From Actinomadura rubteroloni (lineage in GTDB: Bacteria; Actinomycetota; Actinomycetes; Streptosporangiales; Streptosporangiaceae): 64,000 nucleotides of DNA. Shown one piece after another: positions 35,147 through 43,933 of the stretch. Below the pieces are notes generated by a model. The model worked only from the letters and a program-made list of their open reading frames with translations. It had not been told where the DNA came from and did not search any database. A program made the translations under genes and the position numbers. The stretch is from assembly GCF_002911665.1 (NCBI RefSeq), contig NZ_MTBP01000002.1:682001-746000 (forward strand). Direction: 5' to 3'. How positions within the stretch are numbered: position 1 is the stretch's first letter; each line of letters begins with the position of its first letter.

Positions 35147-35175
35147 ATTATGCAAGTCGGAGCAGGTCAGGGCAA
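35147..35175 (-). promoter_or_regulatory. Promoter of the ABC importer operon
   Basis: On the minus strand TTGCCC (35175-35170) and CATAAT (35152-35147) are separated by exactly 17 bp, a good sigma-70-type promoter. Transcription would begin near 35140, immediately before the operator at 35136-35118. Confidence 0.6.
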
Positions 35176-35292
35176 GGGTTGCAAGTTACCTACCTCACAG
35201 TCCTACTTTGAAGAACTCAGTTCCTAACATACGAGACATACTCTGACCTGGGAAGATGTCCGAATCCGGGGCTCAGGGGCTCGGGTAAAAAG

Positions 35293-36087
35293 TCAGGAGG
35301 CGAGGACGGCCAGACGGTCGCTGATCTTCCCGGCGGTCCCGCGGACGGCGGTGACGACCTCGGGGACCCGCTCGTCCGGCACCCGGTGCGACAGCGCCGC
35401 GATGCTGACCGCCGCGACGACCGCGCCGTCCACGTCCCGGATCGGGGCGGCGACGCCGAGGACGTCGGCGTCCAGCTCGCCGCGCGTCACCGCCGCGTCG
35501 TCAACGCGGATCCGCGCCAGGCGCTCGCGCAGCACGCCCTCGTCGGTGACGGTCGCGCCGGTGAACCTCGGCAGGCCGTGCTTGGCGACGACGTCGGCGA
35601 CCTCCTCCTCCGTCGCCCACGCCAGCAGGACGAGCGCCGACGCGCCCGCGTTGATCGGCAGGACGTGGCCGCGCTCGTAGGAGAGCCGCACCGGATGGCC
35701 CGTCTCCTCCCGTTCGAGACACACCACGGACGCGCCCGCGCGGCGCGTCAGCAGCACCGTCTCGCCGACCTCCTCGACCAGCTCGCGCATCAGCGGCCGG
35801 GCGATCTCCGACAGCCCGAGGCCCTTGCGGGCGAGGCGGGCCAGCTCGAACACGCGCGGGCCGAGCCGGTACCCGGCGGGGCGGTGCTCCTCGATGAAGC
35901 CCGCCGCCGAAAGGCTCTGGAGGTAGCGGTAGGCGGTGGACCGCGCGACGCCGAGCGCGTCGGCGACCTCCTGTCCGCCGACGACGAGCCGGTCGTCGTC
36001 GAAGAGCTGCAGAATGTCGAGAGCCCGCTCCGCCGTGGAGTTCCGCTCCCGATAACCGCTCGACTTTTGCGATCGCTGTCCTGTCAT
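35293..36087 (-). CDS. IclR-family transcriptional regulator
   Basis: This 264-residue regulator has an N-terminal winged helix (residues 17-80: STAERALDILQLFDDDRLVVGGQEVADALGVARSTAYRYLQS) and an IclR effector-binding domain. Conserved elements include LGLSEIARPLMRELVEEVGETVLLTRR and the closing GAVVAAVSIAALSHRVPDER. Members of this group often regulate aromatic acid degradation and bind the pathway substrate. The ATG at 36087 lies six bases after a TATGCT -10, so its mRNA is probably leaderless. Four related palindromes, including one across its own start codon, indicate that it controls itself, the importer, the VOC gene and the FAH operon. Confidence 0.93.
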   Translation of the reverse strand: MTGQRSQKSSGYRERNSTAERALDILQLFDDDRLVVGGQEVADALGVARSTAYRYLQSLSAAGFIEEHRPAGYRLGPRVFELARLARKGLGLSEIARPLMRELVEEVGETVLLTRRAGASVVCLEREETGHPVRLSYERGHVLPINAGASALVLLAWATEEEVADVVAKHGLPRFTGATVTDEGVLRERLARIRVDDAAVTRGELDADVLGVAAPIRDVDGAVVAAVSIAALSHRVPDERVPEVVTAVRGTAGKISDRLAVLAS

Positions 36088-36099
36088 GCAGGAAGCATA
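36077..36099 (-). promoter_or_regulatory. iclR -10 and autoregulatory operator copy
   Basis: On the minus strand TATGCT (36099-36094) is followed by CTTCCTGCATGACAGGACA (36095-36077), which spans the ATG at 36087. The sequence parallels the FAH promoter (TATGCT, then CTGCA and CAGGACAG), so both are probably bound by the same repressor. Confidence 0.5.
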
Positions 36100-36105
36100 G
36101 GCGGC

Positions 36106-37065
36106 TCAGCGGGCGTTACGGGCCGCCACGATCGTCGAGACCGTCTTCTCCAGCGCGTACGCCGGGTCCGCGGCGCCGCCCTTGACGGCCGCGTCCGCCT
36201 CGGTGACGGCCGTCATCGCGCGCGCCACCCCGTCCCCCGACCAGCCGCGCAACTGCCGCTGGACGCGCTCGATCTTCCACGGCGGCATGCCCAGCTCCTT
36301 GGCCAGCCCCGCGGCGCGGGCGCCGCGCGGCGCCCCGCCCACCTTGGCCAGCCCCCGGACGCCCTGCGCCAGCGCGCTCACGATCAGCACCGGCGGCACG
36401 CCGGTCGCCAGCGCCCAGCGGAGCTGCTCCAGCGCCTCGCCGAGGTTGCCCTCGACGGCCTTGTCCGCGACGTTGAACCCGCTGACCTCGGCACGGCCCT
36501 GGTAGTAGCGGGCGACGGAGGCGTCGTCCACCCGTCCGCCGGTGTCGGCGACGAGCTGGCTGCACGCGCCCGCCAGCTCGCGCAGATCGTTGCCGACGGC
36601 GTCCAGCAGCGTCCGGGCCGCGTCGGCGGAGATCTTCCCGCCCACGCGGCGGATCTCGGTGCGGATGAAGTCGACCCGCTCGCCGGCCTTGGTGACCTTG
36701 GGACACGCGATCTTCCGGGCGCCCGCCTTGGCGAGCCCGTCCGCGAACGCCTTGCCCTTGGCGCCGCCGTGATGCACCGCGACGAGATACACGTCCTCAG
36801 CCGGATTCTTCGCATACTTCAGGACTTCGGCCGACAGATCCTTGCCGAGGTCCTGCGCGGCCCGCAGCACGATCACCTTGGCCCCGCCGAACAGCGAGGG
36901 CGACGTCAGCTCGGCGAGCCGTCCGGGCTCCAGCCCGCCCGCACCGAGGTCGATGACCTCGGTCTCACCGTCGACCGCGCGGGCCGCCGCGACCACCTCA
37001 CCGACGGCCCGGTCCACGAGCAGTTCCTCGTCCCCGACGATCAACGAAAGAGCCTCCGGCGCCAT
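36106..37065 (-). CDS. holA: DNA polymerase III subunit delta
   Basis: HolA is the clamp-loader subunit that opens the beta sliding clamp. The 319-residue protein is the divergent actinobacterial type: MAPEALSLIVGDEELLVDRAVGEVV at the N-terminus, LTSPSLFGGAKVIVLRAAQDL near residue 65, then the AAA-like lid and C-terminal collar helices (LGMPPWKIERVQRQLRGW). The start is ATG 37065; an in-frame start further upstream at 37134 would add a low-complexity leader and is rejected. It is the usual genomic neighbour of comEC-comEA, rpsT and lepA, though here other genes have come between them. It is transcribed towards iclR, with its stop 19 bp from that gene's ATG. Confidence 0.93.
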   Translation of the reverse strand: MAPEALSLIVGDEELLVDRAVGEVVAAARAVDGETEVIDLGAGGLEPGRLAELTSPSLFGGAKVIVLRAAQDLGKDLSAEVLKYAKNPAEDVYLVAVHHGGAKGKAFADGLAKAGARKIACPKVTKAGERVDFIRTEIRRVGGKISADAARTLLDAVGNDLRELAGACSQLVADTGGRVDDASVARYYQGRAEVSGFNVADKAVEGNLGEALEQLRWALATGVPPVLIVSALAQGVRGLAKVGGAPRGARAAGLAKELGMPPWKIERVQRQLRGWSGDGVARAMTAVTEADAAVKGGAADPAYALEKTVSTIVAARNAR

Positions 37066-37120
37066 GCGCCCAGCATGCCACGCCCACACCCTCCCAGCCG
37101 TCCGCATCGTCCCGCGACCG

Positions 37121-37378
37121 TCCAAGCGAGCCACTCAGCCGAGCTACTCAGCCGAGCTACTCAAGCCGGGCTGTTCCGGCCAGGCTGCTCAAGCCGGGCT
37201 GCTCAAGCCGGGCTGTTCAGGCCGGGCCATCCAAGCCGGGCCATCCAGAGCGGGCCGTCCAGGCCCGGGGCGTTCAAGCCGGGGACGTCCAGGCAGGGGA
37301 CGTCCAGGCCGAGCCGTTCGGGCCGAGCCGTTCGGACTGGGGACGTTCGGGCCGGGGACGTTCGGGCTGGTGGGGACG
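37121..37378. repeat. Degenerate 13-15-bp GC-rich tandem repeat
   Basis: About 18 head-to-tail units of 13-15 bp fill the spacer between holA and the potassium-channel gene. Early units read like tcaagccgggctgct, middle ones tccaggcaggggacg and later ones ttcgggccgagccg, so the array drifts in steps from one sub-type to the next. Units lack unique spacers, which excludes CRISPR. All three frames stay open, so the array could be mistaken for coding sequence. Confidence 0.8.
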
Positions 37379-37459
37379 GGGGGTTGTCGAGAATCAGGGG
37401 ACTTGTGGGGATTCGTCCGGCTAGGGTGTCGGGACTTGGGCGCGGGAGTGGGAGGCGCT

Positions 37460-38494
37460 GTGCTGGTCCTGGTGACCCGACTGTGGGCGCGTGTGCGGGG
37501 CCGGGTCTCGTGGTGGACGCCGGCGCTCGTCTTCGGCGGCGTCTTCTTCGCGAGCTGGCCGCTGATGGCGCTCGCCGAGCCGTCCGGCAGCGAGATCGTC
37601 CGCCCAGAGACCTACTGGTGGTACTTCGTCGTCACCGCCTCGACCGTCGGGTACGGCGACGTCTCGCCTTCGTCGGCGGCGGGACGCGTGGTCGGCGTTC
37701 TCGTGATCGTCGGCGGGATCGCGGCGCTCACGACGGTGTTCGCGCGGCTCGCGACGCTACTGGAACAAGCGAGGGGACGCAGGATGCAGGGCGCCGTCAC
37801 GGTGGACGTCTCGGATCATTTCGTCGTGCTCGGCTACACGCCCGGCCGGACCGAGCCGATGGTGGACGAACTGCTCGCCGACCACGCGCGCAAGGTCGTC
37901 CTGTGCGCGTGGGACGACGTCCCGGCGCACCCGATGCCCGACCGCGACGTCCTGTTCGTCCGGGGCGACCTGACCGACGACGACGTCCTGCGGCGCGCCG
38001 GAGTGCAACGCGCCCACAGCATCCTGATCGACGCCCGCGACGACAACGAGGCCCTGGCCGTGGCGGTGACCGCCGACCACGTCGCGTCGAACGCGCACAT
38101 GGTCGTCGCGCTGCGCGACATCACCCGAGCGCAGCGGATGCGCTACGTGGACGAGAAGCTCCAGTGCGTCCAGTGGCACAGCCCGCGCATGATCACCGAA
38201 GAACTGAAAGACCCGGGCATCTCCGAGGTCTACACCGAACTCATGAGCCACGGCGGCGCGGACACCTACTCGGTGCGCCTGCCGGAATCACTTGGAGCGG
38301 TCCCGGTCGAGCACTGCCAGACCGTCCTCGGCCGCACCTACGGCGCGACCATGCTCGCCGCCCGCGCGGGAGACGCACTCCTGGTCAACCCGGACTGGAA
38401 GAGCGACATCCCCGCGACGTCGGTCATCTACTACGTCGGCTCACGCCGCCTCACCCCCGCCGAACTGGCCAAAACCCTCCGCACCACGTCCTAA
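37460..38494 (+). CDS. Two-helix potassium channel with RCK/TrkA-N-like domain
   Basis: This 344-residue protein is a K+ channel. It has transmembrane helix 1 (WWTPALVFGGVFFASWPLMAL), the pore loop and selectivity filter (TASTVGYGDVSP near residue 65), and helix 2 (VGVLVIVGGIAALTTVFARL). A cytoplasmic RCK domain begins at HFVVLGYTPGRTEPMVDELL. The usual GxGxxG loop of TrkA-N is changed to GYTPGR, so NAD binding may be lost. The acid VDEKL and a C-terminal extension follow. GGAGG at 37450-37454 precedes GTG 37460. The upstream spacer contains the tandem repeat array. The subunit should assemble as a tetramer in the membrane. Confidence 0.92.
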   Translation: MLVLVTRLWARVRGRVSWWTPALVFGGVFFASWPLMALAEPSGSEIVRPETYWWYFVVTASTVGYGDVSPSSAAGRVVGVLVIVGGIAALTTVFARLATLLEQARGRRMQGAVTVDVSDHFVVLGYTPGRTEPMVDELLADHARKVVLCAWDDVPAHPMPDRDVLFVRGDLTDDDVLRRAGVQRAHSILIDARDDNEALAVAVTADHVASNAHMVVALRDITRAQRMRYVDEKLQCVQWHSPRMITEELKDPGISEVYTELMSHGGADTYSVRLPESLGAVPVEHCQTVLGRTYGATMLAARAGDALLVNPDWKSDIPATSVIYYVGSRRLTPAELAKTLRTTS

Positions 38495-38640
38495 CGAATC
38501 CACTCACAACCAGACCATCGCCCGACGAACCCGGCGACCACACCGACCAGGCGCCCCCACCGGCTCAAAAGGCCGCAGGAGCCGCGACCTGGTCACCAAC
38601 GCCAGCGGGACCGGGACCGCCTTCGAATCCGCCAACACCG

Positions 38641-39738
38641 TCACGCGCCGCCTCCCCCGGCGAGCACATCCGGCAGCGCGACGCCGGAAAGGTCGCCCCG
38701 GCCGCGGACGCGCCACGCGGGGACGGCGGCGAGCGCGGCAAGGATCCGCTCGCGACCCACCACGTGCCCACCCCTCCGATCGGGCACAAACGAATGCCAC
38801 GCGGCGTGCGCACCGTCGAACGCGGATTCGGCGACCTCCCGCAGTTCCTCGATACGCGGTCCGGCCACCGAGGCGACCGGCGTGACCGAGGTCCGTTCGC
38901 CGGGACCGATCGCCGGACTCAGCAGAGCAGCCACCGGCAACTCCGCCCCGCACGGCACTCCGGGGAACCGCTCGCGAAATCCAACGGGATTGACCGCGAC
39001 CTTGCCGAACGGAGAGAACGCACTCGCTTCCGGCGGCCGATAGTCCGCGGGAAGTCCCGCGATCTCCGCCAGACCCGGATACTTCATGATCGTGTGATAG
39101 CCGAGATGCGGATAATCCGGCCAACCGGCGACGACGAGCGCCCCGCCGTCCCGCTCGATGAGCACCGTCTTGTCGCCGCTCATGATCCGGTAACCGTGGT
39201 GCTCCACCAACTCCAGCAACAGCGTGCTCTTCCCCGCCCCCTTGGCACCGGCGATGAGGACGGCCCGTCCATCGCGCACGGCAGCCGTGGCATGCAACAC
39301 CACCGCTCCGTTGTTCTCATGATGCTTCAGGACAAGATCCCGCAGCAGTTCCACGAGATCCATCGCTCCGTCCGGCCCGAGCGCGACATCCACGCTCCCC
39401 CGCCGCGAATCAAGGACGAACCGGGTACCGGTCTTCGTGCAGTCGATGTACTCGACATCCCCGTCACGAACACGCCGAGCGGGAATCGTGAAGAACTCGC
39501 TCGCACTCTCACGCACGAACACCTCTTCGACCGCCCCTCGCCCCGGTGAGCCCGGCTGCGGTCCCGTCCCAGCCGTGACACGAACCTCGGCGAACGCCGA
39601 GACATCCGCGTCACCCAGTACCTCGTCCACCGTGAAATGGCTGGACAGGAACTCAAGTGCCGCATCCGCGCCGGGCGCATCCTCGATCGTCAAGTCGATC
39701 TGAGCGCCGAGATAGCCGAGAACCAGCCTCGTCACCAC
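38641..39738 (-). CDS. Orphan HPr-kinase-like P-loop protein
   Basis: This is a 365-residue protein. An alpha/beta N-terminal part (residues 1-140) precedes a P-loop kinase domain with Walker A GAKGAGKSTLLLELV near residue 165 and a following acidic residue in MSGDKTVLIER, the arrangement of the HPr kinase C-terminal domain. The preceding strand VVLHATAAVRDGRAVLIAG also fits HprK. No HPr or PTS gene lies nearby, and no RiPP precursor was found. In other bacteria such HprK-like proteins occur in RiPP and arsenal-type clusters, so the substrate could be a small peptide or serine side chain. GGAGG lies five bases before GTG 39738. The region is less GC-rich than its surroundings. Confidence 0.75.
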   Translation of the reverse strand: MVTRLVLGYLGAQIDLTIEDAPGADAALEFLSSHFTVDEVLGDADVSAFAEVRVTAGTGPQPGSPGRGAVEEVFVRESASEFFTIPARRVRDGDVEYIDCTKTGTRFVLDSRRGSVDVALGPDGAMDLVELLRDLVLKHHENNGAVVLHATAAVRDGRAVLIAGAKGAGKSTLLLELVEHHGYRIMSGDKTVLIERDGGALVVAGWPDYPHLGYHTIMKYPGLAEIAGLPADYRPPEASAFSPFGKVAVNPVGFRERFPGVPCGAELPVAALLSPAIGPGERTSVTPVASVAGPRIEELREVAESAFDGAHAAWHSFVPDRRGGHVVGRERILAALAAVPAWRVRGRGDLSGVALPDVLAGGGGA

Positions 39739-39949
39739 GCGACCTCCAGAACGACAAAGCCTTCAGCCTCAGAACCCCGAAGCCTATGTCTCATCTACTC
39801 ATCCCTGAAGATCGAAGCCTGCGCCGAGAAACGCGCTCCTCCCAACAAGCATGGTCACCATCGCAGCATGGCCACCCGTCGTGGCACGAGCACCACCGGT
39901 CGCGCGTGGTCACCGCACGTGGTGTGAGGGAAAGGGCATCGTGCGGGGT

Positions 39950-42301
39950 TCAGCGTCGCGATACCTCGACGAGTCCGGTCTTCGCGCGGGCTATCGCGAT
40001 GTCTCCTTCCTGGTCGGTGCGGTAGGTGCGGGCGTGCAGGTCGCGGAGCAGGTTCATGGTCGTGGGGGCCGGGTGGCCGTAGTCGTTGTCGCGGCCTACG
40101 GAGATCAGGGCGAGGCGTGCCCCGGCTGCGGCCAGGAAGGTGCGGTCTTGGCTGCGGGAGCCGTGGTGCGGGACTTTCAGGACGTCGACGGGTGGGATCG
40201 CGGGAGTCAGGGCGCGTTGGGCGTCCTCCTCGATGTCGCCGGGGAGGAGGGCGCTGAAGTTCGGGCTGCGTGCCAGGAGCACCACGCTCGCGTTGTTGAT
40301 CGTGGTTCCGTCGTCGGACGGGAGCAGGGCCGGTTCGGCGGATGGTGGCGCCAGGACGGTCAGGGTCAGGTCTCCGATGCGCCAGGTCTGGCCGGGCATC
40401 GCCCGTGTTGTCGCCAGCCCGCCGGTGAGTCGTGCTGTGCGGCCTGGGTCGCGTGGGGTGGTCAGGAGTAGGTGCGTTGTTCGTCCTGCTCTGACTCCCG
40501 GGATTCCGTCGATGTGGTCGGCGTGCGGGTGGGTGATGACGAGCAGTGGGACGTCCTTGATGCCCAGGCGGTCGAGGCAGCCGTCCACCGCGCGGGGGTC
40601 GGGGCCCGCGTCGATCACCACCGCGCGGGACGGTCCCGCCGCCAGGGCGAGCGCGTCGCCCTGGCCCACGTCGCATGCGACCATCCGCCAGCCCGGCGGC
40701 GGCCAGCCCGGGGACACCAGGCGCAGGAGGATCACGCCGAGGAGCAGGCCCGCCGCGATTCCGGCCGCGGCGACCCGGAGGCGGGGTGAGCGGATCACCA
40801 GCAAGCCCGCCGCCATCGCGGCGACGAGACCGGCCGCGCCCGCGAGACCGGTCGGCCAGGGGACGGACGCGTGGGGCAGGCGCGCGGCCGTCCGGGCGAC
40901 GAACGCGACCCAGCCGACCGCGAACCCCGCCGGGACGACGACCAGGCGCGCTAGCGGCAGTGCGACCGGCGCGGTCAGTGCCGCCACGGCTCCCAGAAGC
41001 GTCGCCGGTGCGACGGCCGGTGCGGCGAGCAGGTTCGCCGCCACCGACAGCACGCTCAGCTCGCCCGACATGAGGACGAGCACCGGCGCGACCGCCACCT
41101 CGGCCGCCGCCGCGACGGCCACCGCGTCCGCGACCGGACCGGGCAGGCGTCGCCGAAGCCGGTCGCGCCAGCCCGGTGCGAGCACGAGCAGGCCGGCCGT
41201 CGCGAGGACGGACAGCGCGAACCCCGCCGACCGGCCGAGCGACGGGTCGAGCAGCACCAGCAGGATCACCGCCGCGCCGAGCGCGGGCAGACCCTGACGG
41301 CTTCGGCCGCCGAGCAGCGCGACCAGGCCGACCATGCCCATCACCGTCGCGCGCAGGACGCTCGGCTCCGGGCGTGCCACCAGGACGAACAGCAGCACCG
41401 CGCCCGCCGCCAGGACCGGTGCGATCCGGCGGCCCACGCCGGCCAGGCGGCAGAGGGCGAGGACCGCGCCGATGACGATCGCCAGGTTCGCTCCGGACAC
41501 GACGAGCAGGTGCGTCAGCCCGGCCGTGCGGAAGTCGGCGGCGAGCCGTGGATCGAGGCCCGAGACGTCCCCGACGACCATCGCGGGGAGGATGCCGCGC
41601 TGGTCGGGCGGCAGCCGCGCGACGGCCGCGCGCAGGCGGGACCGGATCGCCCCCGCGAAGCGCTGCGGCGCGGACGGTCCGCGCAGCACCGTGGGCGGCC
41701 CCCGGACGATCACGACCGCCGCCGTCAGGTCGCCGCCGCGCGGCTCGGTGAACCGCCCGGCCAGCCGCACCCGGACGCTCGGCCCCGTCCGGGCCCAGCG
41801 CCCGTCCGACGCGAGGAGCAGCACCGGGACGCGCACCCGCACGCGGCGTCCGTCCCGCGTCACGGCCTCGGCGCGGGCGCGGACGATGAACGTCACTCGT
41901 CCCGGACGCCGTCGCTCGACCGGATCGCCCGTGACGACGGCGTCCACGACGGCCCGCGCACCGTGCCGCGCCAGGTCGCGCACCGGCCCGGACCGGACGA
42001 CCGCGACCCGCACGCCCACCCCGGCCGCCGACGCCGCCACGCAGACGAGCAGCGTCCCGGCCGTCACCCGCCCCGCGCGGCGCCCCCGGACGAGCAGCGC
42101 CGCTCCCCCGGCGACCGCGACGACCACGACGCCCCAGACCACCGCGCCGCTCGCCCCGAGTGTCAGCGCGGCCGTCCCCCACACGGCCACCGCCGGAAGC
42201 ACCAACCGCAGGTCCGCCCCGCGAGGCGCGGCACCGCCGTCCCCCGACGCGATGGGCTCGGCGTCGGACGGGTCGGGGCTCGGGTCCTGTGGCTCCTTCA
42301 T
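39950..42301 (-). CDS. comEC: DNA uptake channel protein ComEC
   Basis: ComEC forms the membrane channel for single-stranded DNA uptake. The 783-residue product has the three expected parts: an N-terminal membrane helix pair and OB-like DUF4131 region (residues 30-235), the competence domain with about nine helices (TAGLTHLLVVSGANLAI near 270), and a C-terminal metallo-beta-lactamase domain. That last domain has THPHADHIDGIP, the later HHGSRSQD and GRDNDYGHP, all metal-binding positions present. It starts at ATG 42301, overlapping the comEA stop by 4 bp. comEA-comEC is the usual actinobacterial pair, here followed by no further competence gene. Confidence 0.95.
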   Translation of the reverse strand: MKEPQDPSPDPSDAEPIASGDGGAAPRGADLRLVLPAVAVWGTAALTLGASGAVVWGVVVVAVAGGAALLVRGRRAGRVTAGTLLVCVAASAAGVGVRVAVVRSGPVRDLARHGARAVVDAVVTGDPVERRRPGRVTFIVRARAEAVTRDGRRVRVRVPVLLLASDGRWARTGPSVRVRLAGRFTEPRGGDLTAAVVIVRGPPTVLRGPSAPQRFAGAIRSRLRAAVARLPPDQRGILPAMVVGDVSGLDPRLAADFRTAGLTHLLVVSGANLAIVIGAVLALCRLAGVGRRIAPVLAAGAVLLFVLVARPEPSVLRATVMGMVGLVALLGGRSRQGLPALGAAVILLVLLDPSLGRSAGFALSVLATAGLLVLAPGWRDRLRRRLPGPVADAVAVAAAAEVAVAPVLVLMSGELSVLSVAANLLAAPAVAPATLLGAVAALTAPVALPLARLVVVPAGFAVGWVAFVARTAARLPHASVPWPTGLAGAAGLVAAMAAGLLVIRSPRLRVAAAGIAAGLLLGVILLRLVSPGWPPPGWRMVACDVGQGDALALAAGPSRAVVIDAGPDPRAVDGCLDRLGIKDVPLLVITHPHADHIDGIPGVRAGRTTHLLLTTPRDPGRTARLTGGLATTRAMPGQTWRIGDLTLTVLAPPSAEPALLPSDDGTTINNASVVLLARSPNFSALLPGDIEEDAQRALTPAIPPVDVLKVPHHGSRSQDRTFLAAAGARLALISVGRDNDYGHPAPTTMNLLRDLHARTYRTDQEGDIAIARAKTGLVEVSRR

Positions 42302-42978
42302 GCTCGGACCTGGGGTTTCAGGTCGGCGAAGCGGCGGGGGCCGATGCCCGACACCTCCTGGAGCTGGTCGACCGAGCGGAAGGAGCCGTGTTCGGTGCGG
42401 TAGGCGAGGATGCGGGCGGCCAGGACCGGGCCGACGCCGGGCAGGCGTTGCAGGTCGTCGGACGTCGCCGTGTTGAGGTCGACCGGGGCGCCCGAGGGAG
42501 CGGCGCCCGGCGGAGCGGGGCCGGAGACGGGCGGCGGCGGGGACGCCCCTGGCACGCCCACCGGGATCTGTTCACCGTCCACGACCGGGCGCGCCAGGTT
42601 CAGCGCGCCCGTCGTCGCGCCCGGACGCGTTCCCCCGGCGGCCCGGATCGCGTCCGCGACCCGCGCTCCCGCGGTCAGCGTCACCAGGCCGGGACGCCGC
42701 ACCTTGCCGAGGACGTGGACGAGCAGGCCCGCCGGCGACGACGGCGCGGACGAGACCAGCGCCACCGCCGCCGACGGCACGGCGGGCGGCGCGCGGTCCG
42801 GTTCCGCCCGGGGACGTGCCAGCCACAGGTACCCGCAGGCGACCGCCACGGCCAGCGCCCCGGCCACGATCAGCACACGTGCGCCGCCGGATCCGAGGGC
42901 GCGCCCCGGCGGCTCGGGCCCCGAGCGCAGCAGCCCGGACGGAGGAAGCGCGGATCGCAGACGTTCAGGAAGTCGCAT
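42298..42978 (-). CDS. comEA: DNA-binding competence protein ComEA
   Basis: ComEA binds incoming double-stranded DNA outside the membrane and hands it to ComEC. The 226-residue protein has a short cytoplasmic end, one membrane helix (VLIVAGALAVAVACGYLWLA), a SLBB-like domain (VHVLGKVRRPGLVTLTAGARVADAIRAAGG), a Pro-rich linker (PPPPVSGPAPPGAAPSG) and two helix-hairpin-helix motifs (LQRLPGVGPVLAARILAY and LQEVSGIGPRRFADL). ATG 42978 is preferred; GTG 42987 is the other option. No clear ribosome-binding site is visible at either. Its stop overlaps the comEC start by 4 bp. Confidence 0.93.
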   Translation of the reverse strand: MRLPERLRSALPPSGLLRSGPEPPGRALGSGGARVLIVAGALAVAVACGYLWLARPRAEPDRAPPAVPSAAVALVSSAPSSPAGLLVHVLGKVRRPGLVTLTAGARVADAIRAAGGTRPGATTGALNLARPVVDGEQIPVGVPGASPPPPVSGPAPPGAAPSGAPVDLNTATSDDLQRLPGVGPVLAARILAYRTEHGSFRSVDQLQEVSGIGPRRFADLKPQVRA

Positions 42979-43039
42979 GACCAGCACGCTAAGTAGCCGG
43001 AAACCGGCGGCGCCACCATGAAAAAGAACTGTGGATAAC

Positions 43040-43897
43040 TCAGAGCTGAGGCGCGACCACCACGCCGAGCATCCCCGGCCCCACGTGCGCCCCGATCACC
43101 GGCCCGACCTCGCCGACGTAGATGTCCTCGACACCGGGCAGACGCGCCCGAAGACGCGCGGCCAGCGCCTCGGCCCGGGAAGCGGCGGCCAGGTGCTGCA
43201 CCCCGAGGTCCACCCGCCGGTCCCCCGCCTCGGCGACCACCAGCTCCTCCAGCCGCGCCAGCGCCCGCGCCGACGTCCGCACCTTCTCCAGCGGCGCGAT
43301 CCGCCCGTCCTCGATCCCGAGCAGCGGCTTCATCATGAGCGCCGAGCCGAGCAGCGTCGCCGCCGCCCCGATCCGCCCGCCGCGCCGCAGGTGCTCCAGC
43401 GTGTCCACGTAGAACAGCGAACGCGACTCGTCCGCCCGGCGCAGGGCGGCGGACGCGGCCTCCGACGCCGACGCGCCGCGCAGGGCGGCGGCAGCGGCGG
43501 TGAGAGCCGAGAGGCCGAGGCCGAGCCCGATCGTCCCCGAGTCCACGACCTGGACGGGAACCGGCGCGGACGCGGCGGCGAGCCGCGCGGCCTCCACCGT
43601 CCCCGACATCTCCGCCGACAGGTGCACCGACACGATCGCGGAGGCGCCGCTCTCCCCCACCGACCGGTAGGTGTCGGCGAACCGCTCGGGCGCCGGACGC
43701 GACGTCGTCACCGGCCGCCACTCGCGCAGCGCCTGCGCGGCCTCGGCGGTCGTGATGTCGTTCTCGTCGCGCACGGTGCCGCCCACGGCGATCTGCAGCG
43801 GGACGATCGTCACGCCGTGGCGCTCGGCGAGCCCCGGCGGCAGGTAGGCGGTCGAATCGGTGATGACGGCGACCCCGGTCCGCCGGGCACTTCCCAT
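43040..43897 (-). CDS. DegV family fatty-acid-binding protein
   Basis: This 285-residue protein binds a fatty acid, in some bacteria to feed the FakA/FakB kinase. The ligand-site residues are visible in VAVITDSTAYLP, PVTTSRPAPERFADTYRSV and HLSAEMSGTVEAARLA. The C-terminal half continues the DegV fold, with LEHLRRGGRIGAAATLLGSALMMKPLLGIEDGRI. It lies upstream of comEA on the same strand (62 bp gap), the common actinobacterial order degV-comEA-comEC. Start at ATG 43897 has GGGAG nearby. The partner kinase FakA is not in the window. Cytosolic. Confidence 0.94.
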   Translation of the reverse strand: MGSARRTGVAVITDSTAYLPPGLAERHGVTIVPLQIAVGGTVRDENDITTAEAAQALREWRPVTTSRPAPERFADTYRSVGESGASAIVSVHLSAEMSGTVEAARLAAASAPVPVQVVDSGTIGLGLGLSALTAAAAALRGASASEAASAALRRADESRSLFYVDTLEHLRRGGRIGAAATLLGSALMMKPLLGIEDGRIAPLEKVRTSARALARLEELVVAEAGDRRVDLGVQHLAAASRAEALAARLRARLPGVEDIYVGEVGPVIGAHVGPGMLGVVVAPQL

Positions 43898-43933
43898 GGA
43901 GGGAGAGTACCCAAACGGGAGATTTCCGGCTGG

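Noticed and set aside
37066-37134. Upstream start for holA
   Set aside because: The extension is low in complexity and ATG 37065 begins exactly at the conserved family N-terminus.
37121-37378. CRISPR-like array
   Set aside because: Units are 13-15 bp, contiguous and degenerate, with no unique spacers and no cas genes.
35386-39549. A 1387-residue plus-strand open frame
   Set aside because: It crosses iclR, holA and HprK-like genes on the opposite strand, has a low-complexity Arg/Pro composition, and is a GC artefact.
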